From: Bordetella genomosp. 1
Lineage (GTDB): Bacteria; Pseudomonadota; Gammaproteobacteria; Burkholderiales; Burkholderiaceae_B
DNA length: 64,000 nt
Direction: 5' to 3'
Assembly (NCBI RefSeq): GCF_002261335.1
Contig: NZ_NEVL01000002.1
Location: 558,001-622,000 of the forward strand
Translations under genes and position numbers: made by a program
The notes under the pieces: model-generated
What the model saw: only the letters and a program-made list of their open reading frames with translations
Told to the model about the DNA's origin: nothing
Database searches by the model: none
In this document: positions 44,289-54,708 of the stretch, piece by piece
Layout of the letters: every line of letters begins with the position of its first letter
Numbering within the stretch: position 1 is the stretch's first letter

Positions 44289-45366
44289 GACCCTGCAGGC
44301 GCAACTCGCGCCCCTGCGCGCGCGCATCGACGCCATCGATGCGCAGATCCTCGATCTGCTGTCGCAACGCGCCCGCACCGCCCAGGAAGTGGGCGTGGTC
44401 AAGCACGCGGCCCAGGCCGACGGCCCGGTGCTGCGTCCCGAGCGCGAGGCCGAGGTGATCCGCGGCCTGCAGGCAAAGAACGGCGGTCCGTTTCCCAACG
44501 CCGCCGTCGCGTCCGTCTGGACCGAGATCATGTCGGCGTGCCGGGGCCTGGAGCGCGGCATGACCGTGGCCTATCTCGGCCCGCAGGGCTCGTTTTCCGA
44601 GCAGGCCGCGTTCGAGCAGTTCGGCCATTCGGTGCAGGGCCTGCCGTGCGCCTCGTTCGACGAGGTGTTCCGCGCGATCGAAGGCGGCCAGGCCGACATG
44701 GGCATGGTGCCGGTCGAAAACTCGACCGAAGGCGCGGTCAACCGCAGCATGGACCTGCTGCTCAACACGCAACTCAAGATCATGGGCGAGCGTTCGCTCC
44801 TGATCCGCCATTGCCTCATGACCCGCTCGGGCACGATGGATGGCATCACCACGATTTCGGCGCATCCGCAGGCCCTGGCCCAATGCCAGGGCTGGCTCAC
44901 GCGCCACTACCCGAACCTGAACCGCGTCGCCGCCGCCAGCAACTCCGAGGCCGCGCGCGTCGCCGCCGAGGATCCCTCGGTGGCCGCCATCGCGGGCGAG
45001 GTGGCCGCGCCGGCCTGGAAGCTCCAGGTCGTCGAGTCGGGCATCCAGGATGACCCGTACAACCGCACGCGCTTCCTGGCGATCGGCCACATCGAGCCGC
45101 TCTCCAGCGGCAAAGACAAGACCAGCCTGATCCTGGCCGTGCCGCACCGCGCGGGCGCCGTCTACGAGATGCTCAAGCCGCTGGCCGCCAATGGCGTGTC
45201 CATGACGCGCTTCGAGTCGCGCCCGGCCCGCACCGGCCAGTGGGAGTATTACTTCTACGTCGACGTGCTCGGCCACCAGCGCGATCCGCAGGTGGCGACG
45301 GCGCTCGCCGAGCTGCAGTCGCAGGTTGCCTTCCTCAAGATTCTGGGCTCCTACCCGGCGCAGTGA
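44281..45366 (+). CDS. pheA: Bifunctional chorismate mutase / prephenate dehydratase (P-protein)
   Basis: 361 residues. An AroQ-type chorismate mutase domain (about 1-90, [20 protein letters not shown]) is followed by prephenate dehydratase (from about 95, [18 protein letters not shown] motif in [10 protein letters not shown]). The C-terminal ACT domain (about 280-355) has the phenylalanine-binding ESRP motif. It converts chorismate to phenylpyruvate, with feedback inhibition by phenylalanine through the ACT domain. It overlaps serC. Confidence 0.97.
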   Translation: MDETLQAQLAPLRARIDAIDAQILDLLSQRARTAQEVGVVKHAAQADGPVLRPEREAEVIRGLQAKNGGPFPNAAVASVWTEIMSACRGLERGMTVAYLGPQGSFSEQAAFEQFGHSVQGLPCASFDEVFRAIEGGQADMGMVPVENSTEGAVNRSMDLLLNTQLKIMGERSLLIRHCLMTRSGTMDGITTISAHPQALAQCQGWLTRHYPNLNRVAAASNSEAARVAAEDPSVAAIAGEVAAPAWKLQVVESGIQDDPYNRTRFLAIGHIEPLSSGKDKTSLILAVPHRAGAVYEMLKPLAANGVSMTRFESRPARTGQWEYYFYVDVLGHQRDPQVATALAELQSQVAFLKILGSYPAQ

Positions 45367-45420
45367 TCCGCCTGCGGCGGCCTGCCCGGTAGGTCTTCGT
45401 TCCTTTTTCCGCTCGTCATC

Positions 45421-46539
45421 ATGACCGCACAAAAAAATCTCGTCGCGCCCGCCCACGTGGGCGCCATCGCGCCGTATCAGGCTGGCAAGCCGATCGAAGA
45501 GCTGGCCCGCGAATTCGGGCTCGACCCGGCCGGCATCGTCAAGCTGGCGTCCAACGAAAACCCGCTCGGCATGCCGGAATCGGCGCGCCAGGCCATGCTG
45601 GCCGCGGCCAACGCGCTGGCCCGCTATCCCGATCCGAACGGCTTCGACCTCAAGGCGGCGCTCGCCGAACGCTATAGCGTGCCGGCCAACTGGCTGACGC
45701 TGGGCAACGGCTCGAACGACATCCTCGAGATCGTGGCGCTGGCCCTGCTGGAGCAGGGCACCTCGGCCGTGTATGCCCGCCATTCGTTCGCCGTCTATCG
45801 CCTCGCCACGCAGGCCCGCGGCGCGCGCCACATCGTGGTGCCGGCGCGCGACTACGGCCATGACCTCGACGCGATGTTCGATGCCATCGCCGACGACACC
45901 CGCGTGGTGTTCATCGCCAACCCGAACAACCCGACCGGCACCTTCGTGCCCGGCGCCGAGATCGCGCGCTTTCTCGAGCGCGTCGAAGCCGCCCACGGCA
46001 CCCGCGTGACCGTGGTGCTCGACGAGGCCTACAACGAATACCTCGATCCGGAACTGCGTTTCGACAGCACCGCGCTGGTGCGCCGTCACGCCAACCTGAT
46101 CGTCTCGCGCACCTTCTCCAAGGCCTACGGCCTGGCCGGCCTGCGCGTGGGGTTCGCCGTGGCGCAGCCCGGCCTGACCGACCTGCTCAACCGTGTGCGC
46201 CAGCCGTTCAACGTGAACACGCTGGCCCAGGCCGCGGCGATCGCCGCGCTGGCCGACACCGAGTTTCTGCAGCGCGCCTACGAGGCCAACAAGGCCGGCA
46301 AGGAGCAGCTCTACCGCGCATTCGAGGCGCTGTCGCTGCGCTACGTGCCCGGCTTCGGCAACTTCGTGCTGGTGCACGTGGGCGACGCGCCGCGCGTCAA
46401 TCTCGAGCTGCTCAAGCGCGGCGTGATCGTGCGCCCGGTGGCGGGCGACGATCTGCCCGAATGGCTGCGCGTCACGATCGGCCTGCCGGCCGAGAACGAG
46501 CGCTTCATCGCCGCGCTGACCGAGATCCTGTCCGCATGA
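45421..46539 (+). CDS. hisC: Histidinol-phosphate / aromatic aminotransferase
   Basis: 372 residues, a fold-type I aminotransferase. LASNENPLGMPESA, NPNNPTGTFVPG, LDEAYNEY and the PLP Lys in SRTFSKAYGLAGLRVGF are present. This supraoperon copy (called hisHb in comparative work) is thought to act on aromatic keto acids as well as histidinol phosphate. Its end overlaps tyrA by 4 bp. A 54-bp gap separates it from pheA. Confidence 0.94.
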   Translation: MTAQKNLVAPAHVGAIAPYQAGKPIEELAREFGLDPAGIVKLASNENPLGMPESARQAMLAAANALARYPDPNGFDLKAALAERYSVPANWLTLGNGSNDILEIVALALLEQGTSAVYARHSFAVYRLATQARGARHIVVPARDYGHDLDAMFDAIADDTRVVFIANPNNPTGTFVPGAEIARFLERVEAAHGTRVTVVLDEAYNEYLDPELRFDSTALVRRHANLIVSRTFSKAYGLAGLRVGFAVAQPGLTDLLNRVRQPFNVNTLAQAAAIAALADTEFLQRAYEANKAGKEQLYRAFEALSLRYVPGFGNFVLVHVGDAPRVNLELLKRGVIVRPVAGDDLPEWLRVTIGLPAENERFIAALTEILSA

Positions 46540-47441
46540 GTCTCGCCGCCGAATCCACCGGCGTCGCGCGCACGCCCGCGATCCCGGTGCTGGCGGTGGT
46601 TGGGGTAGGGTTGATCGGCGGCTCGTTCGCCGCCGCGCTGCGCCAGGCCGGCCACGTCGGCCGCGTGCTGGGCGTGGGCCGCAACGCGCAATCGCTCGAG
46701 CGCGCACGCGCGCTCGGCCTGATCGACGCCGCGGCCACGCCGGCCGAGGCCGCCGCGCAGGCCGATCTCGTCATGCTGGCCACGCCGGTGGGCGGGCTGG
46801 GCGCGGTGCTGGCGCAGATGCGCGAGCACCTGCGGCCGGACACCGTGCTCACCGATGGCGGCAGCACCAAGGCCGAAGTGATCGACGCCGCGCGCACCGC
46901 GCTCGGCGATCGCATCGGCCAGTTCGTGCCCGGCCATCCGATCGCCGGCGCCGAGCGCACCGGTCCCGACGCGGCCGACGCGGCGCTGTACCGCCAGCGC
47001 AACGTGATCCTCACGCCGCTGCCCGAGAACGGCGCCGCCGCGCTGGCCCGCGTGCGCGCCGCGTGGCAGGCCTGCGGCGCGCAGGTGCTCGACATGGACG
47101 CCGCCGACCACGACCGCGTGCTGGCCTCCGTCAGCCACATGCCGCACCTGCTGTCGGCCGTCTACATGGCCCAGGTCGTGCAGGCCGCCGACGCCGATAC
47201 GCGCCTGGCGCTGGCCGGCTCGGGCTTTCGCGACTTCACGCGCATCGCCGCCGGCTCGCCCGAAATGTGGCGCGACATTTTTCTTTCGAACCGCGCTGCG
47301 ATGCTGGCCGAGCTGGCCGACGTGCGCGCGGTGCTCGATGCTGCCGAGTCCGCGCTGCGGGCCCGCGATGGCACCGCGTTGCAGGACATGCTCGCGGTGG
47401 CGGCCGATGCGCGCCGTGACTGGCGCAAGGAGTCTCACTGA
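46536..47441 (+). CDS. tyrA: Prephenate (arogenate) dehydrogenase
   Basis: 301 residues from the ATG at 46536, overlapping the hisC stop (ATGA). The Rossmann motif GVGLIGGSFAAALR starts near residue 20. TDGGSTKAEVIDAAR, the PGHPIAGAERTG substrate segment and the helical dimerisation domain with SHMPHLLS and GSGFRDFTRIA follow. It oxidises prephenate or arogenate on the way to tyrosine. Confidence 0.95.
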   Translation: MSLAAESTGVARTPAIPVLAVVGVGLIGGSFAAALRQAGHVGRVLGVGRNAQSLERARALGLIDAAATPAEAAAQADLVMLATPVGGLGAVLAQMREHLRPDTVLTDGGSTKAEVIDAARTALGDRIGQFVPGHPIAGAERTGPDAADAALYRQRNVILTPLPENGAAALARVRAAWQACGAQVLDMDAADHDRVLASVSHMPHLLSAVYMAQVVQAADADTRLALAGSGFRDFTRIAAGSPEMWRDIFLSNRAAMLAELADVRAVLDAAESALRARDGTALQDMLAVAADARRDWRKESH

Positions 47442-48788
47442 ATGAACGCCCAGGCATATCTCGACTTGCCGCGGGTGCGTCACGCGCAGGGCGTGGTGGC
47501 GTTGCCCGGTTCCAAGAGCATTTCCAATCGCGTGCTGCTGCTCGCCGCGCTGGCCGAGGGCCGCACGGAGATCACCGGCCTGCTCGACTCCGATGACACC
47601 CGCGTGATGCTGGCCGCGCTGCGCCAGCTCGGCGTGCAGGTCGAAGAGCAGGGCGCCGGCGAGGGCGCCGGCACGGGCGCCGGCCAGGTCGCGGTCACCG
47701 GCGTGAGCCGGTTTCCGGTGACCCAGGCGGATTTGTTCCTGGGCAACGCCGGCACCGCCTTCCGGCCGCTGTGCGCCGCGCTGGCGCTGATGGGCGGCGA
47801 CTATCGCCTGTCCGGCGTGCCGCGCATGCACGAACGCCCGATCGGCGACCTCGCCGAGGCGCTCAAGGGCTGGGGCGCGCGCATCGACTATCTCGGCCAG
47901 GAGGGCTACCCGCCGCTGCACATCGGCCAGGGGGCGATCGCCACCGACACGCCGGTGCGGGTGCAGGGCTCGGTCTCGAGCCAGTTCCTCACCGCGCTGC
48001 TGCTGGCCGCGCCGATCCACTGCGCCGCCAGCGGCCAGCCGGTGGTGATCGAGGTCGTGGGCGAGCTGATCTCCAAGCCCTACATCGAGATCACGCTCAA
48101 CCTCATGGCGCGCTACGGCGTGCAGGTCGAGCGCGACGGCTGGCAGCGTTTCACCGTGCCCGCCTCGGCGCGCTACCGCAGCCCGGGCCGCATCGCCGTC
48201 GAGGGCGACGCCTCCACCGCCTCGTATTTCCTGGCGCTCGGCGCGATCGGCGGCGGTCCGCTGCGCGTGACCGGCGTGGGCGCCGACAGCATCCAGGGCG
48301 ACGTGGCCTTCGCCGATACCCTGGCCGCCATGGGCGCCACGCTCGAAAAAGGGCCGGACTGGATCGAGGTGCGCGGCGTCGAGGTGGCCCGAGGCGGTCG
48401 CCTCAAGGCCTTCGACACCGATTTCAACCTGATCCCCGACGCCGCCATGACGGCGGCCGCGCTGGCGCTGTATGCCGACGGCCCGTGCCGGTTGCGCAAC
48501 ATCGGCAGCTGGCGCGTGAAGGAAACCGACCGCATCCACGCCATGCACACCGAGCTGGCCAAGCTGGGCGCCACAGTCACCTCGGGGCCGGATTGGCTCG
48601 AAGTGGTGCCGCCGGCCGCGGGCCAGTGGCATGATGCGCATATCGGCACCTACGACGATCACCGCATGGCGATGTGTTTCTCGCTGGCGGCGTTCGGGCC
48701 GGCCGCGGTGCGGATCCTGGACCCGGGCTGCGTCAGCAAGACCTTCCCGGGCTATTTCGACGTCTACGCCGGGCTGGTCTCGGCCTGA
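47442..48788 (+). CDS. aroA: 5-enolpyruvylshikimate-3-phosphate synthase
   Basis: 448 residues starting at the base after the tyrA stop. [32 protein letters not shown], the [10 protein letters not shown] loop, [10 protein letters not shown] and the C-terminal DHRMAMCF segment are diagnostic. A Gly/Ala/Glu-rich insert (about residues 68-82, [11 protein letters not shown]) sits in an early loop and is unusual but outside the active site. The enzyme makes EPSP, the precursor of chorismate. Class I-type motifs suggest glyphosate sensitivity. Confidence 0.97.
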   Translation: MNAQAYLDLPRVRHAQGVVALPGSKSISNRVLLLAALAEGRTEITGLLDSDDTRVMLAALRQLGVQVEEQGAGEGAGTGAGQVAVTGVSRFPVTQADLFLGNAGTAFRPLCAALALMGGDYRLSGVPRMHERPIGDLAEALKGWGARIDYLGQEGYPPLHIGQGAIATDTPVRVQGSVSSQFLTALLLAAPIHCAASGQPVVIEVVGELISKPYIEITLNLMARYGVQVERDGWQRFTVPASARYRSPGRIAVEGDASTASYFLALGAIGGGPLRVTGVGADSIQGDVAFADTLAAMGATLEKGPDWIEVRGVEVARGGRLKAFDTDFNLIPDAAMTAAALALYADGPCRLRNIGSWRVKETDRIHAMHTELAKLGATVTSGPDWLEVVPPAAGQWHDAHIGTYDDHRMAMCFSLAAFGPAAVRILDPGCVSKTFPGYFDVYAGLVSA

Positions 48789-48890
48789 GCCGCTGCCGGG
48801 CAGGGCGCCGCGCGCCGCCCGGCATTCTTTCGACCGCCGGCCCAGGCCGGCCAGGGCGCCCACCCGGCGCCGCCTTTACTGGAATTTCGC

Positions 48891-49574
48891 ATGAGCTCTA
48901 CCGCAGCCGCAGGCGCCCCGGCGCCCGTGATCACCATCGACGGCCCGACCGCCTCCGGCAAGGGCACGATCGCCCACCGCGTGGCCAAGGCCCTGGGCTT
49001 CACGGTGCTCGACAGCGGCGCGCTGTATCGCCTCACTGCCCTGGCCGCGCGCAACGCCGGGGTGGCGCCCGAGGACGAGGCCGCCGTGGTGGCGATCGCC
49101 CAGAATCTCGACGTGCGCTTCGAGGGTCCCCATATGTACCTCGCGGGCAAGGACGTGAACCACGAGATCCGCGAGGAGGCCGTGGGCAACATGGCCTCGC
49201 GCATCGCCGGCTATCCCGCGCTGCGCCAGGCCCTGCTGGAGCGCCAGCGCGCGTTCCGCCTGCCCCCCGGCCTGGTGGCCGACGGGCGCGACATGGGCAC
49301 CGTGGTGTTCCCGGATGCGTCCCTGAAGATCTTCCTGATCGCCGATGTCGAGGCGCGCGCCGAGAGGCGCTGTAAGCAGTTGATCGAAAAGGGAATTTCT
49401 GCTAACCTACCCGACCTCTTGAAAGATCTGCGTGAGCGAGACGCCCGCGATTCCCAGAGAGCGGTGGCGCCCCTGGCGCCGGCGGCCGATGCGATCGAGC
49501 TGGATTCGTCCTCGCTTTCGATCGAGCAGACGGTGGCGGCGGTGCTCGATCACTGGCGCGCCCGGCCCCGCTGA
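48891..49574 (+). CDS. cmk: Cytidylate kinase
   Basis: 227 residues. P-loop [45 protein letters not shown] and the lid RCKQL with [13 protein letters not shown] are typical CMP kinase segments. It phosphorylates CMP and dCMP. A 102-bp gap separates it from aroA, but it lies in the conserved aroA-cmk-rpsA order. Confidence 0.96.
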   Translation: MSSTAAAGAPAPVITIDGPTASGKGTIAHRVAKALGFTVLDSGALYRLTALAARNAGVAPEDEAAVVAIAQNLDVRFEGPHMYLAGKDVNHEIREEAVGNMASRIAGYPALRQALLERQRAFRLPPGLVADGRDMGTVVFPDASLKIFLIADVEARAERRCKQLIEKGISANLPDLLKDLRERDARDSQRAVAPLAPAADAIELDSSSLSIEQTVAAVLDHWRARPR

Positions 49575-49787
49575 GCGCAGGCGCAAGCCGCGCTGCCCAC
49601 CGATTCGTTTTCTCCCTGACGTGCCTGTGCACGGCAGGTTTTCAAGGCCCTGACGGCCAGACCGCGCTCCCACGGGACCACCCCGCAAGAGCCCGGCGCA
49701 ACCGCCAGGTTTGTTCACTCCACTGTGGCGGGCAATCCGCTGTGGTGTGTTTTCACTGGCCATTTTGGCCTAATGGATTCCAACCTA
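49575..49787 (+). promoter_or_regulatory. rpsA leader region
   Basis: 213 bp between cmk and rpsA. It includes the small inverted repeat GGCCATTTTGGCC near the start codon and no strong Shine-Dalgarno sequence. rpsA leaders in other bacteria fold into hairpins that mediate S1 autoregulation; a similar role here is inferred. Confidence 0.35.
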
Positions 49788-51500
49788 ATGTCTTCCGTTT
49801 CCACTCAAGCTGCCGGCGGCGAAAGCTTTGCCGCCCTGTTTGCCGAGAGCCTCAAGAGCCAGGACATGAAGTCCGGCGAGGTCATCAGCGCCGAAGTCGT
49901 TCGCGTCGATCACAACTTTGTCGTCGTCAACGCCGGCCTGAAGTCCGAAGCCCTCATCCCCCTGGAAGAGTTCCTGAACGACCAGGGCGAACTGGAAGTT
50001 CAACCCGGCGACTTCGTCTCGGTGGCGATCGACTCGCTGGAAAACGGCTACGGCGACACCATCCTGTCGCGTGACCGTGCCAAGCGTCTGTCGGCCTGGC
50101 TGCAGCTGGAAAAGGCCCTCGAAAACGGCGAGCTGGTCACCGGCACCATCACCGGCAAGGTCAAGGGCGGCCTGACCGTCATGACCAACGGCATCCGCGC
50201 GTTCCTGCCGGGTTCGCTGGTCGACCTGCGTCCCGTCAAGGACACGACCCCGTACGAAGGCAAGACCCTCGAGTTCAAGGTCATCAAGCTCGACCGCAAG
50301 CGCAACAACGTCGTGCTGTCGCGCCGCCAGGTGCTGGAAGCCAGCATGGGCGAAGAGCGCCAGAAGCTGCTCGAAACCCTGCACGAAGGTGCCGTGGTCA
50401 AGGGCGTGGTCAAGAACATCACCGACTACGGCGCGTTCGTCGACCTGGGCGGTATCGACGGCCTGCTGCACATCACCGACATGGCCTGGCGCCGTGTGCG
50501 TCACCCCTCCGAAGTCCTGCAAGTGGGTCAGGAAGTCGAAGCCAAGGTCCTCAAGTTCGACCAGGAAAAGAGCCGCGTCTCGCTGGGCGTCAAGCAGCTG
50601 GGCGAAGATCCGTGGGTGGGCCTCGCACGCCGCTACCCGCAAGGCACCCGCCTGTTCGGCAAGGTGACCAACCTGACCGACTACGGCGCGTTCGTCGAAG
50701 TCGAAGCCGGCATCGAAGGCCTGGTGCACGTCTCCGAAATGGACTGGACCAACAAGAACGTCGATCCGCGCAAGGTCGTGACCCTGGGCGAAGAAGTCGA
50801 AGTCATGGTTCTCGAGATCGACGAAGACCGTCGCCGCATCTCGCTGGGCATGAAGCAGTGCCGCCAGAACCCGTGGGAAGAGTTCGCCACCAACTTCAAG
50901 CGTGGTGACAAGGTCCGCGGCGCCATCAAGTCGATCACCGACTTCGGCGTGTTCGTCGGCCTGCCCGGCGGTATCGATGGCCTGGTTCACCTGTCCGACC
51001 TGTCGTGGACGGAAACCGGCGAAGAAGCCGTGCGCAACTTCAAGAAGGGCGACGAGATCGAAGCCGTGGTGCTCGGTATCGACACCGACAAGGAGCGCAT
51101 CTCCCTGGGCATCAAGCAGCTCGAAGGCGATCCGTTCAACAACTTCGTGGCCACCTATGACAAGGGCGCCGTGGTTCCTGGCACGATCAAGTCGGTCGAG
51201 CCCAAGGGTGCCGTGGTGACGCTGTCGGTCGACGTCGAAGGCTACCTGCGCGCTTCGGAAATCTCGTCGGGTCGCGTCGAAGACGCCACCACCGTGCTGA
51301 CCGCCGGCGCCAACCTCGAAGCCATGATCATCAACATCGACCGCAAGGCGCGTTCGATCCAGCTGTCGATCAAGGCTCGCGACAACGCCGAGACCGCCGA
51401 AACCATCCAGCGCATGTCGGAAGCCAGCGCCTCCTCGGGTACCACCAACCTGGGTGCTCTGCTCAAGGCCAAGCTGGACCAACAGCGCAACGACGGTTAA
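49788..51500 (+). CDS. rpsA: 30S ribosomal protein S1
   Basis: 570 residues from the ATG at 49788 ([18 protein letters not shown]), the usual length. In-frame ATGs at 49773 and 49725 are less likely. Six S1 RNA-binding repeats are visible, with recurring G-x-V-x-x-(I/L)-T-D-(Y/F)-G-(A/V)-F-V signatures (about residues 210, 295 and 385). The protein brings mRNA to the 30S subunit. The weak ribosome-binding site is common for rpsA. ihfB follows after 3 bp. Confidence 0.97.
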   Translation: MSSVSTQAAGGESFAALFAESLKSQDMKSGEVISAEVVRVDHNFVVVNAGLKSEALIPLEEFLNDQGELEVQPGDFVSVAIDSLENGYGDTILSRDRAKRLSAWLQLEKALENGELVTGTITGKVKGGLTVMTNGIRAFLPGSLVDLRPVKDTTPYEGKTLEFKVIKLDRKRNNVVLSRRQVLEASMGEERQKLLETLHEGAVVKGVVKNITDYGAFVDLGGIDGLLHITDMAWRRVRHPSEVLQVGQEVEAKVLKFDQEKSRVSLGVKQLGEDPWVGLARRYPQGTRLFGKVTNLTDYGAFVEVEAGIEGLVHVSEMDWTNKNVDPRKVVTLGEEVEVMVLEIDEDRRRISLGMKQCRQNPWEEFATNFKRGDKVRGAIKSITDFGVFVGLPGGIDGLVHLSDLSWTETGEEAVRNFKKGDEIEAVVLGIDTDKERISLGIKQLEGDPFNNFVATYDKGAVVPGTIKSVEPKGAVVTLSVDVEGYLRASEISSGRVEDATTVLTAGANLEAMIINIDRKARSIQLSIKARDNAETAETIQRMSEASASSGTTNLGALLKAKLDQQRNDG

Positions 51501-51503
51501 TAC

Positions 51504-51863
51504 GTGACCAAGTCGGAGCTGATCGCCGCTCTGGCGGCCCGCTATCCCCAGCTGGCCGCCCGCGACACCGATTACGCCGTCAAGACCATGCTCGACGCGA
51601 TGACCCAGGCCCTGGCCTCGGGTCAGCGCATCGAGATCCGAGGCTTTGGCAGCTTCTCGTTGTCCCAGCGGTCGCCACGCGTCGGTCGCAATCCCAAGTC
51701 GGGCGAGCAGGTGCTGGTGCCTGGTAAACAGGTGCCGCACTTCAAGGCCGGCAAGGAATTGCGCGAACGCGTGGATCTGGTTGGTAGCGAACAGGGTGGC
51801 GATTCGTCCAATGGATCGTCCGACCCGTTGCAGTCCGTCCTCGACCTGCACGCCATGCATTGA
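51504..51863 (+). CDS. ihfB: Integration host factor, beta subunit
   Basis: 119 residues with a GTG start 3 bp after the rpsA stop, so translation is probably coupled. [41 protein letters not shown] and [14 protein letters not shown] match IHF-beta. A polar C-terminal tail of about 22 residues extends beyond the core. It bends DNA as a heterodimer with IhfA. Confidence 0.95.
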   Translation: MTKSELIAALAARYPQLAARDTDYAVKTMLDAMTQALASGQRIEIRGFGSFSLSQRSPRVGRNPKSGEQVLVPGKQVPHFKAGKELRERVDLVGSEQGGDSSNGSSDPLQSVLDLHAMH

Positions 51864-51910
51864 GCAGGGCGTGCGCGTCAGGCGCACCGCGAAGGTCGTC
51901 TCGACCCACG

Positions 51911-51938
51911 ACAAGGCCTCTCCCCGGAGAGGCCTTGT
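51911..51938 (+). terminator. Perfect inverted repeat downstream of ihfB
   Basis: ACAAGGCCTCTCC (51911-51923) is exactly complementary to 51926-51938, giving a 13-bp stem. Only TTC follows, so termination may be weak or shared with the second hairpin at 51981. Confidence 0.4.
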
Positions 51939-51980
51939 TCATTGGCGGCCGCCCCGCGCGGCGATCCCCGTCGGTCCTGC

Positions 51981-52013
51981 CAGGGCCCGTCTTCGGACGG
52001 GCCCTGTTCTTTT
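51981..52013 (+). terminator. Intrinsic terminator of the rpsA-ihfB unit
   Basis: CAGGGCCCGTC (51981-51991) pairs with GACGGGCCCTG (51996-52006) around a TTCG tetraloop, followed by TTCTTTT. Confidence 0.88.
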
Positions 52014-52091
52014 GGGGCGCGATCGCGCCTGCCCGGCCCGTTATCTGCGCGGCAATGCGCGGCAGGCGGCAGTCCGGGGACGCTTCTCGCT

Positions 52092-52097
52092 TACAAT
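52092..52097 (+). promoter_or_regulatory. Possible -10 element of lapA-lapB
   Basis: TACAAT about 36 bp upstream of lapA, just after the rpsA-ihfB terminators. The -35 match is poor. Confidence 0.35.
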
Positions 52098-52132
52098 CAC
52101 GCGTTGAGTTTCTCTAATTTGGAGCATGCGCC

Positions 52133-52447
52133 ATGCGCTACCTTGTCTGGGCCCTGCGATTGCTCGTGTTCGTTGCGGTGTTGATGTTCGCGCTCAAGAA
52201 CACCGACCCGGTCGCGGTGAAGTTCTATGCCGACTACGTCGTGCACGACGTGCCGCTGATCGTGGTGATGTTGGTCACCTTCGTGCTGGGCACCGTGTTC
52301 GGCCTGCTGCTGACCGTGCCCGCGTCGATGCGCCGCCGCCGCGAGGCGCAGCGCCTGCGCCGCGAGGTCGAGCGCCTGCAGGCCGCCGCCAACGGCACGC
52401 CGCAGCCGGTCGTGCCCGAGGCCGTCGCCCCGATGTCGCCCCTCTGA
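52133..52447 (+). CDS. lapA: LapA-domain membrane protein (lipopolysaccharide assembly)
   Basis: 104 residues. Two membrane segments (about 3-20 and 42-62) and a basic, coiled-coil cytosolic tail (RRRREAQRLRREVERLQAAA) match LapA (DUF1049). TTTGGAG lies upstream of the start. LapA works with LapB at the inner membrane in control of LPS synthesis. lapB follows 102 bp later. Confidence 0.92.
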   Translation: MRYLVWALRLLVFVAVLMFALKNTDPVAVKFYADYVVHDVPLIVVMLVTFVLGTVFGLLLTVPASMRRRREAQRLRREVERLQAAANGTPQPVVPEAVAPMSPL

Positions 52448-52549
52448 GGCCCATCCGGCGCGGAACCTGCCCGCCTGCACTGATTTTTCCGATACCGTCT
52501 CCCGAGACGGTATCTTTGTTATTCACGCAACCCTGCGAGAGCCCAAGCT

Positions 52550-53770
52550 GTGGATTTTGAACCTTGGTGGCTGATATTCGTGCCCGTGCTGTTTGCCCTC
52601 GGATGGCTGGCGGCGCGCTTTGATTTCCGGCAGATGCTGCGCGAGACGCGCACCTTGCCCGATTCGTACTTCCGCGGCCTGAACTTCCTGCTCAACGAGC
52701 AGCCCGACCGCGCCATCGACGCGTTCGTCGAGGTCGCCAAGCTCGATCCCGAAACCACCGAGCTGCACTTCGCGCTGGGCAGCCTGTTTCGCCGGCGCGG
52801 CGAAATGGAGCGGGCGATCCGCGTGCACCAGAGCCTGCTCGCGCGCTCCGACCTGCCGCAGGCCGAGCGCGAACACGCGCAGCACGAGCTGGCGCAGGAC
52901 TTCCTCAAGGCCGGCATGCTGGATCGCGCCGAGACCACCTTCGAGGCGCTCAAGGACACGCGCTATGCGCTGCCCGCGCTGCGCTCGCTGATCCGCATCT
53001 ACGAATCCGAGCACGACTGGCCGCGCGCCATCGAGGCGGTCAAGACCCTGCATGGCCTGGTCGACGAGCCGGTGCCGCAGATCGTGCATTACTACTGCGA
53101 AGAGGCGCAGACGGCGCTGTCGGCCAAGCCGCCCGCGATCGAGGCGGCCCACACCGCGCTCGACGCCGCCGATCACGCGGCCGAGCTGGCCGCCAAGAGC
53201 GGCGGCACCAGCAAGGCCTCGAAGGTGCGCACCGCCATGCTGCGCGCGCGCCTGGCCGCCGCCACCGACGATCCCAAGACCGAGCGCCTGCACCTCGAAT
53301 CGGTGCTGAACGAGGCGCCGGATTTCGCCGGCCTGGTCGCCGAGACGCTGCTCAACAACTACCGCCAGGCCGGCCAGCCCGCGCAGGGCCTCGAGGTGCT
53401 GCACAAGCAGTACGAGCGCCATGCCTCGCTCGACCTGTTCAACGTGGTGTTCCGCGAGCTGCGCGTGCAGCAGGGCAGCGCCACGGCCTGGGCCTTCGCG
53501 CGCAATGCGTTGCGCCACCATCCCTCGCTGCTGGGTCTGGACCGCCTGCTCGAAGCCGAGCTGGCCAGCGCCAAGGACGGCACCGAGGACGGCCCCGTGC
53601 CCGGCGCCGACCTCAGCCTGCTGCGCAGCCTGATCCACAAACACACGCAGCGACTCGATCGTTATGCCTGCCGCAGCTGCGGCTTTCAGGCGCGGCGCTT
53701 TTACTGGCAATGCCCCGGCTGCAACGCCTGGGAGACCTACGCGCCGCGCCGCCTGGAAGAATCCGAATGA
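52550..53770 (+). CDS. lapB: Lipopolysaccharide assembly protein B (TPR, rubredoxin-like metal site)
   Basis: 406 residues. One N-terminal membrane helix (about 3-20) is followed by TPR repeats (about 40-350). The C-terminal rubredoxin-like knuckle has two Cys pairs, CRSCGF and CPGC, in the last 30 residues. In E. coli LapB (YciM) recruits FtsH to degrade LpxC and so limits LPS synthesis. The stop overlaps the next gene (ATGA), linking it to heptose synthesis genes. Confidence 0.95.
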   Translation: MDFEPWWLIFVPVLFALGWLAARFDFRQMLRETRTLPDSYFRGLNFLLNEQPDRAIDAFVEVAKLDPETTELHFALGSLFRRRGEMERAIRVHQSLLARSDLPQAEREHAQHELAQDFLKAGMLDRAETTFEALKDTRYALPALRSLIRIYESEHDWPRAIEAVKTLHGLVDEPVPQIVHYYCEEAQTALSAKPPAIEAAHTALDAADHAAELAAKSGGTSKASKVRTAMLRARLAAATDDPKTERLHLESVLNEAPDFAGLVAETLLNNYRQAGQPAQGLEVLHKQYERHASLDLFNVVFRELRVQQGSATAWAFARNALRHHPSLLGLDRLLEAELASAKDGTEDGPVPGADLSLLRSLIHKHTQRLDRYACRSCGFQARRFYWQCPGCNAWETYAPRRLEESE

Positions 53771-54708
53771 CGCGTTTCCCCTCCGCCAAAGTCGCCGCGG
53801 CCCGCATCCTGGTCGTGGGCGACGTCATGCTGGACCGCTACTGGTTCGGTGAAGTCGACCGGATCTCGCCGGAAGCGCCGGTGCCCGTCGTGCGCGTCGC
53901 GCGCCGCGAAGACCGGCTGGGCGGCGCCGCCAACGTGGCGCGCAACATCGCCGCGCTGGGCGCGCAGGCCACGCTGGTCGGCATCATCGGCGACGACGAG
54001 GCCGGCGCCAGCATCCAGGCCCTGGCCGCCGCCGACGGCGTGCGTGCCGAGCTGGTGCGCGACCCGCAGCGCCACACCACGCTCAAGATGCGCGTGCTCG
54101 GCCGCCAGCAGCAGCTGCTGCGCGTCGATTTCGAAGAACAGCCCGATGCCGCCGCGCTCGACAATATCGAAGCGGCGTTCGCGCGCGAGCTGGCGCGCCA
54201 CGACATCGTGATCTTCTCCGACTATGCCAAGGGCACGCTGGATCGCGTCGCGCACCTCATCGCGCTGGCGCGCGCGGCCAACATCCCGGTGCTGGTCGAC
54301 CCCAAGGGCGACGACTACACCCGCTATCGCGGCGCGGCGCTGGTCACGCCCAACCGCTCCGAAATGCAGCAGGCCGTGGGCCGCTGGAACACCGAGGCCG
54401 AGCTCACCGACCGCGCGCAGCGCCTGCGCGGCGAGCTCGATCTCGAGGCATTGCTGGTCACGCGTTCGGAGCAGGGCATGACCCTGTTCACGCAGGAAGG
54501 CCGCGAGCACGTGGACGCACAGGCTCACGAAGTTTTCGACGTTTCCGGCGCGGGCGACACCGTGCTCGCCACGCTCGCCGTGATGCGGGCCGCCGGCCAG
54601 CCCTGGGCCCAGGCCATGGGCTGGGCCAATCGCGCCGGCGGCATCGTGGTCGGCAAACTCGGTACCTCGGTGGTGACGGCCGCCGAACTCGCAGGAGAAA
54701 CATCATGA
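53767..54708 (+). CDS. rfaE1: D-glycero-beta-D-manno-heptose-7-phosphate kinase
   Basis: 313 residues from the ATG at 53767, overlapping the lapB stop. It is a PfkB-family kinase ([42 protein letters not shown]; anion hole/base motif [15 protein letters not shown]). It contains only the kinase half of E. coli HldE; the cytidylyltransferase half must be encoded elsewhere. It phosphorylates heptose-7-P at C1 for LPS core heptose. The stop overlaps hldD. Confidence 0.94.
   Translation: MTRFPSAKVAAARILVVGDVMLDRYWFGEVDRISPEAPVPVVRVARREDRLGGAANVARNIAALGAQATLVGIIGDDEAGASIQALAAADGVRAELVRDPQRHTTLKMRVLGRQQQLLRVDFEEQPDAAALDNIEAAFARELARHDIVIFSDYAKGTLDRVAHLIALARAANIPVLVDPKGDDYTRYRGAALVTPNRSEMQQAVGRWNTEAELTDRAQRLRGELDLEALLVTRSEQGMTLFTQEGREHVDAQAHEVFDVSGAGDTVLATLAVMRAAGQPWAQAMGWANRAGGIVVGKLGTSVVTAAELAGETS

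Noticed and set aside
53767-54708. Bifunctional HldE
   Set aside because: The protein ends after the PfkB kinase domain; no cytidylyltransferase (HxGH) domain follows.
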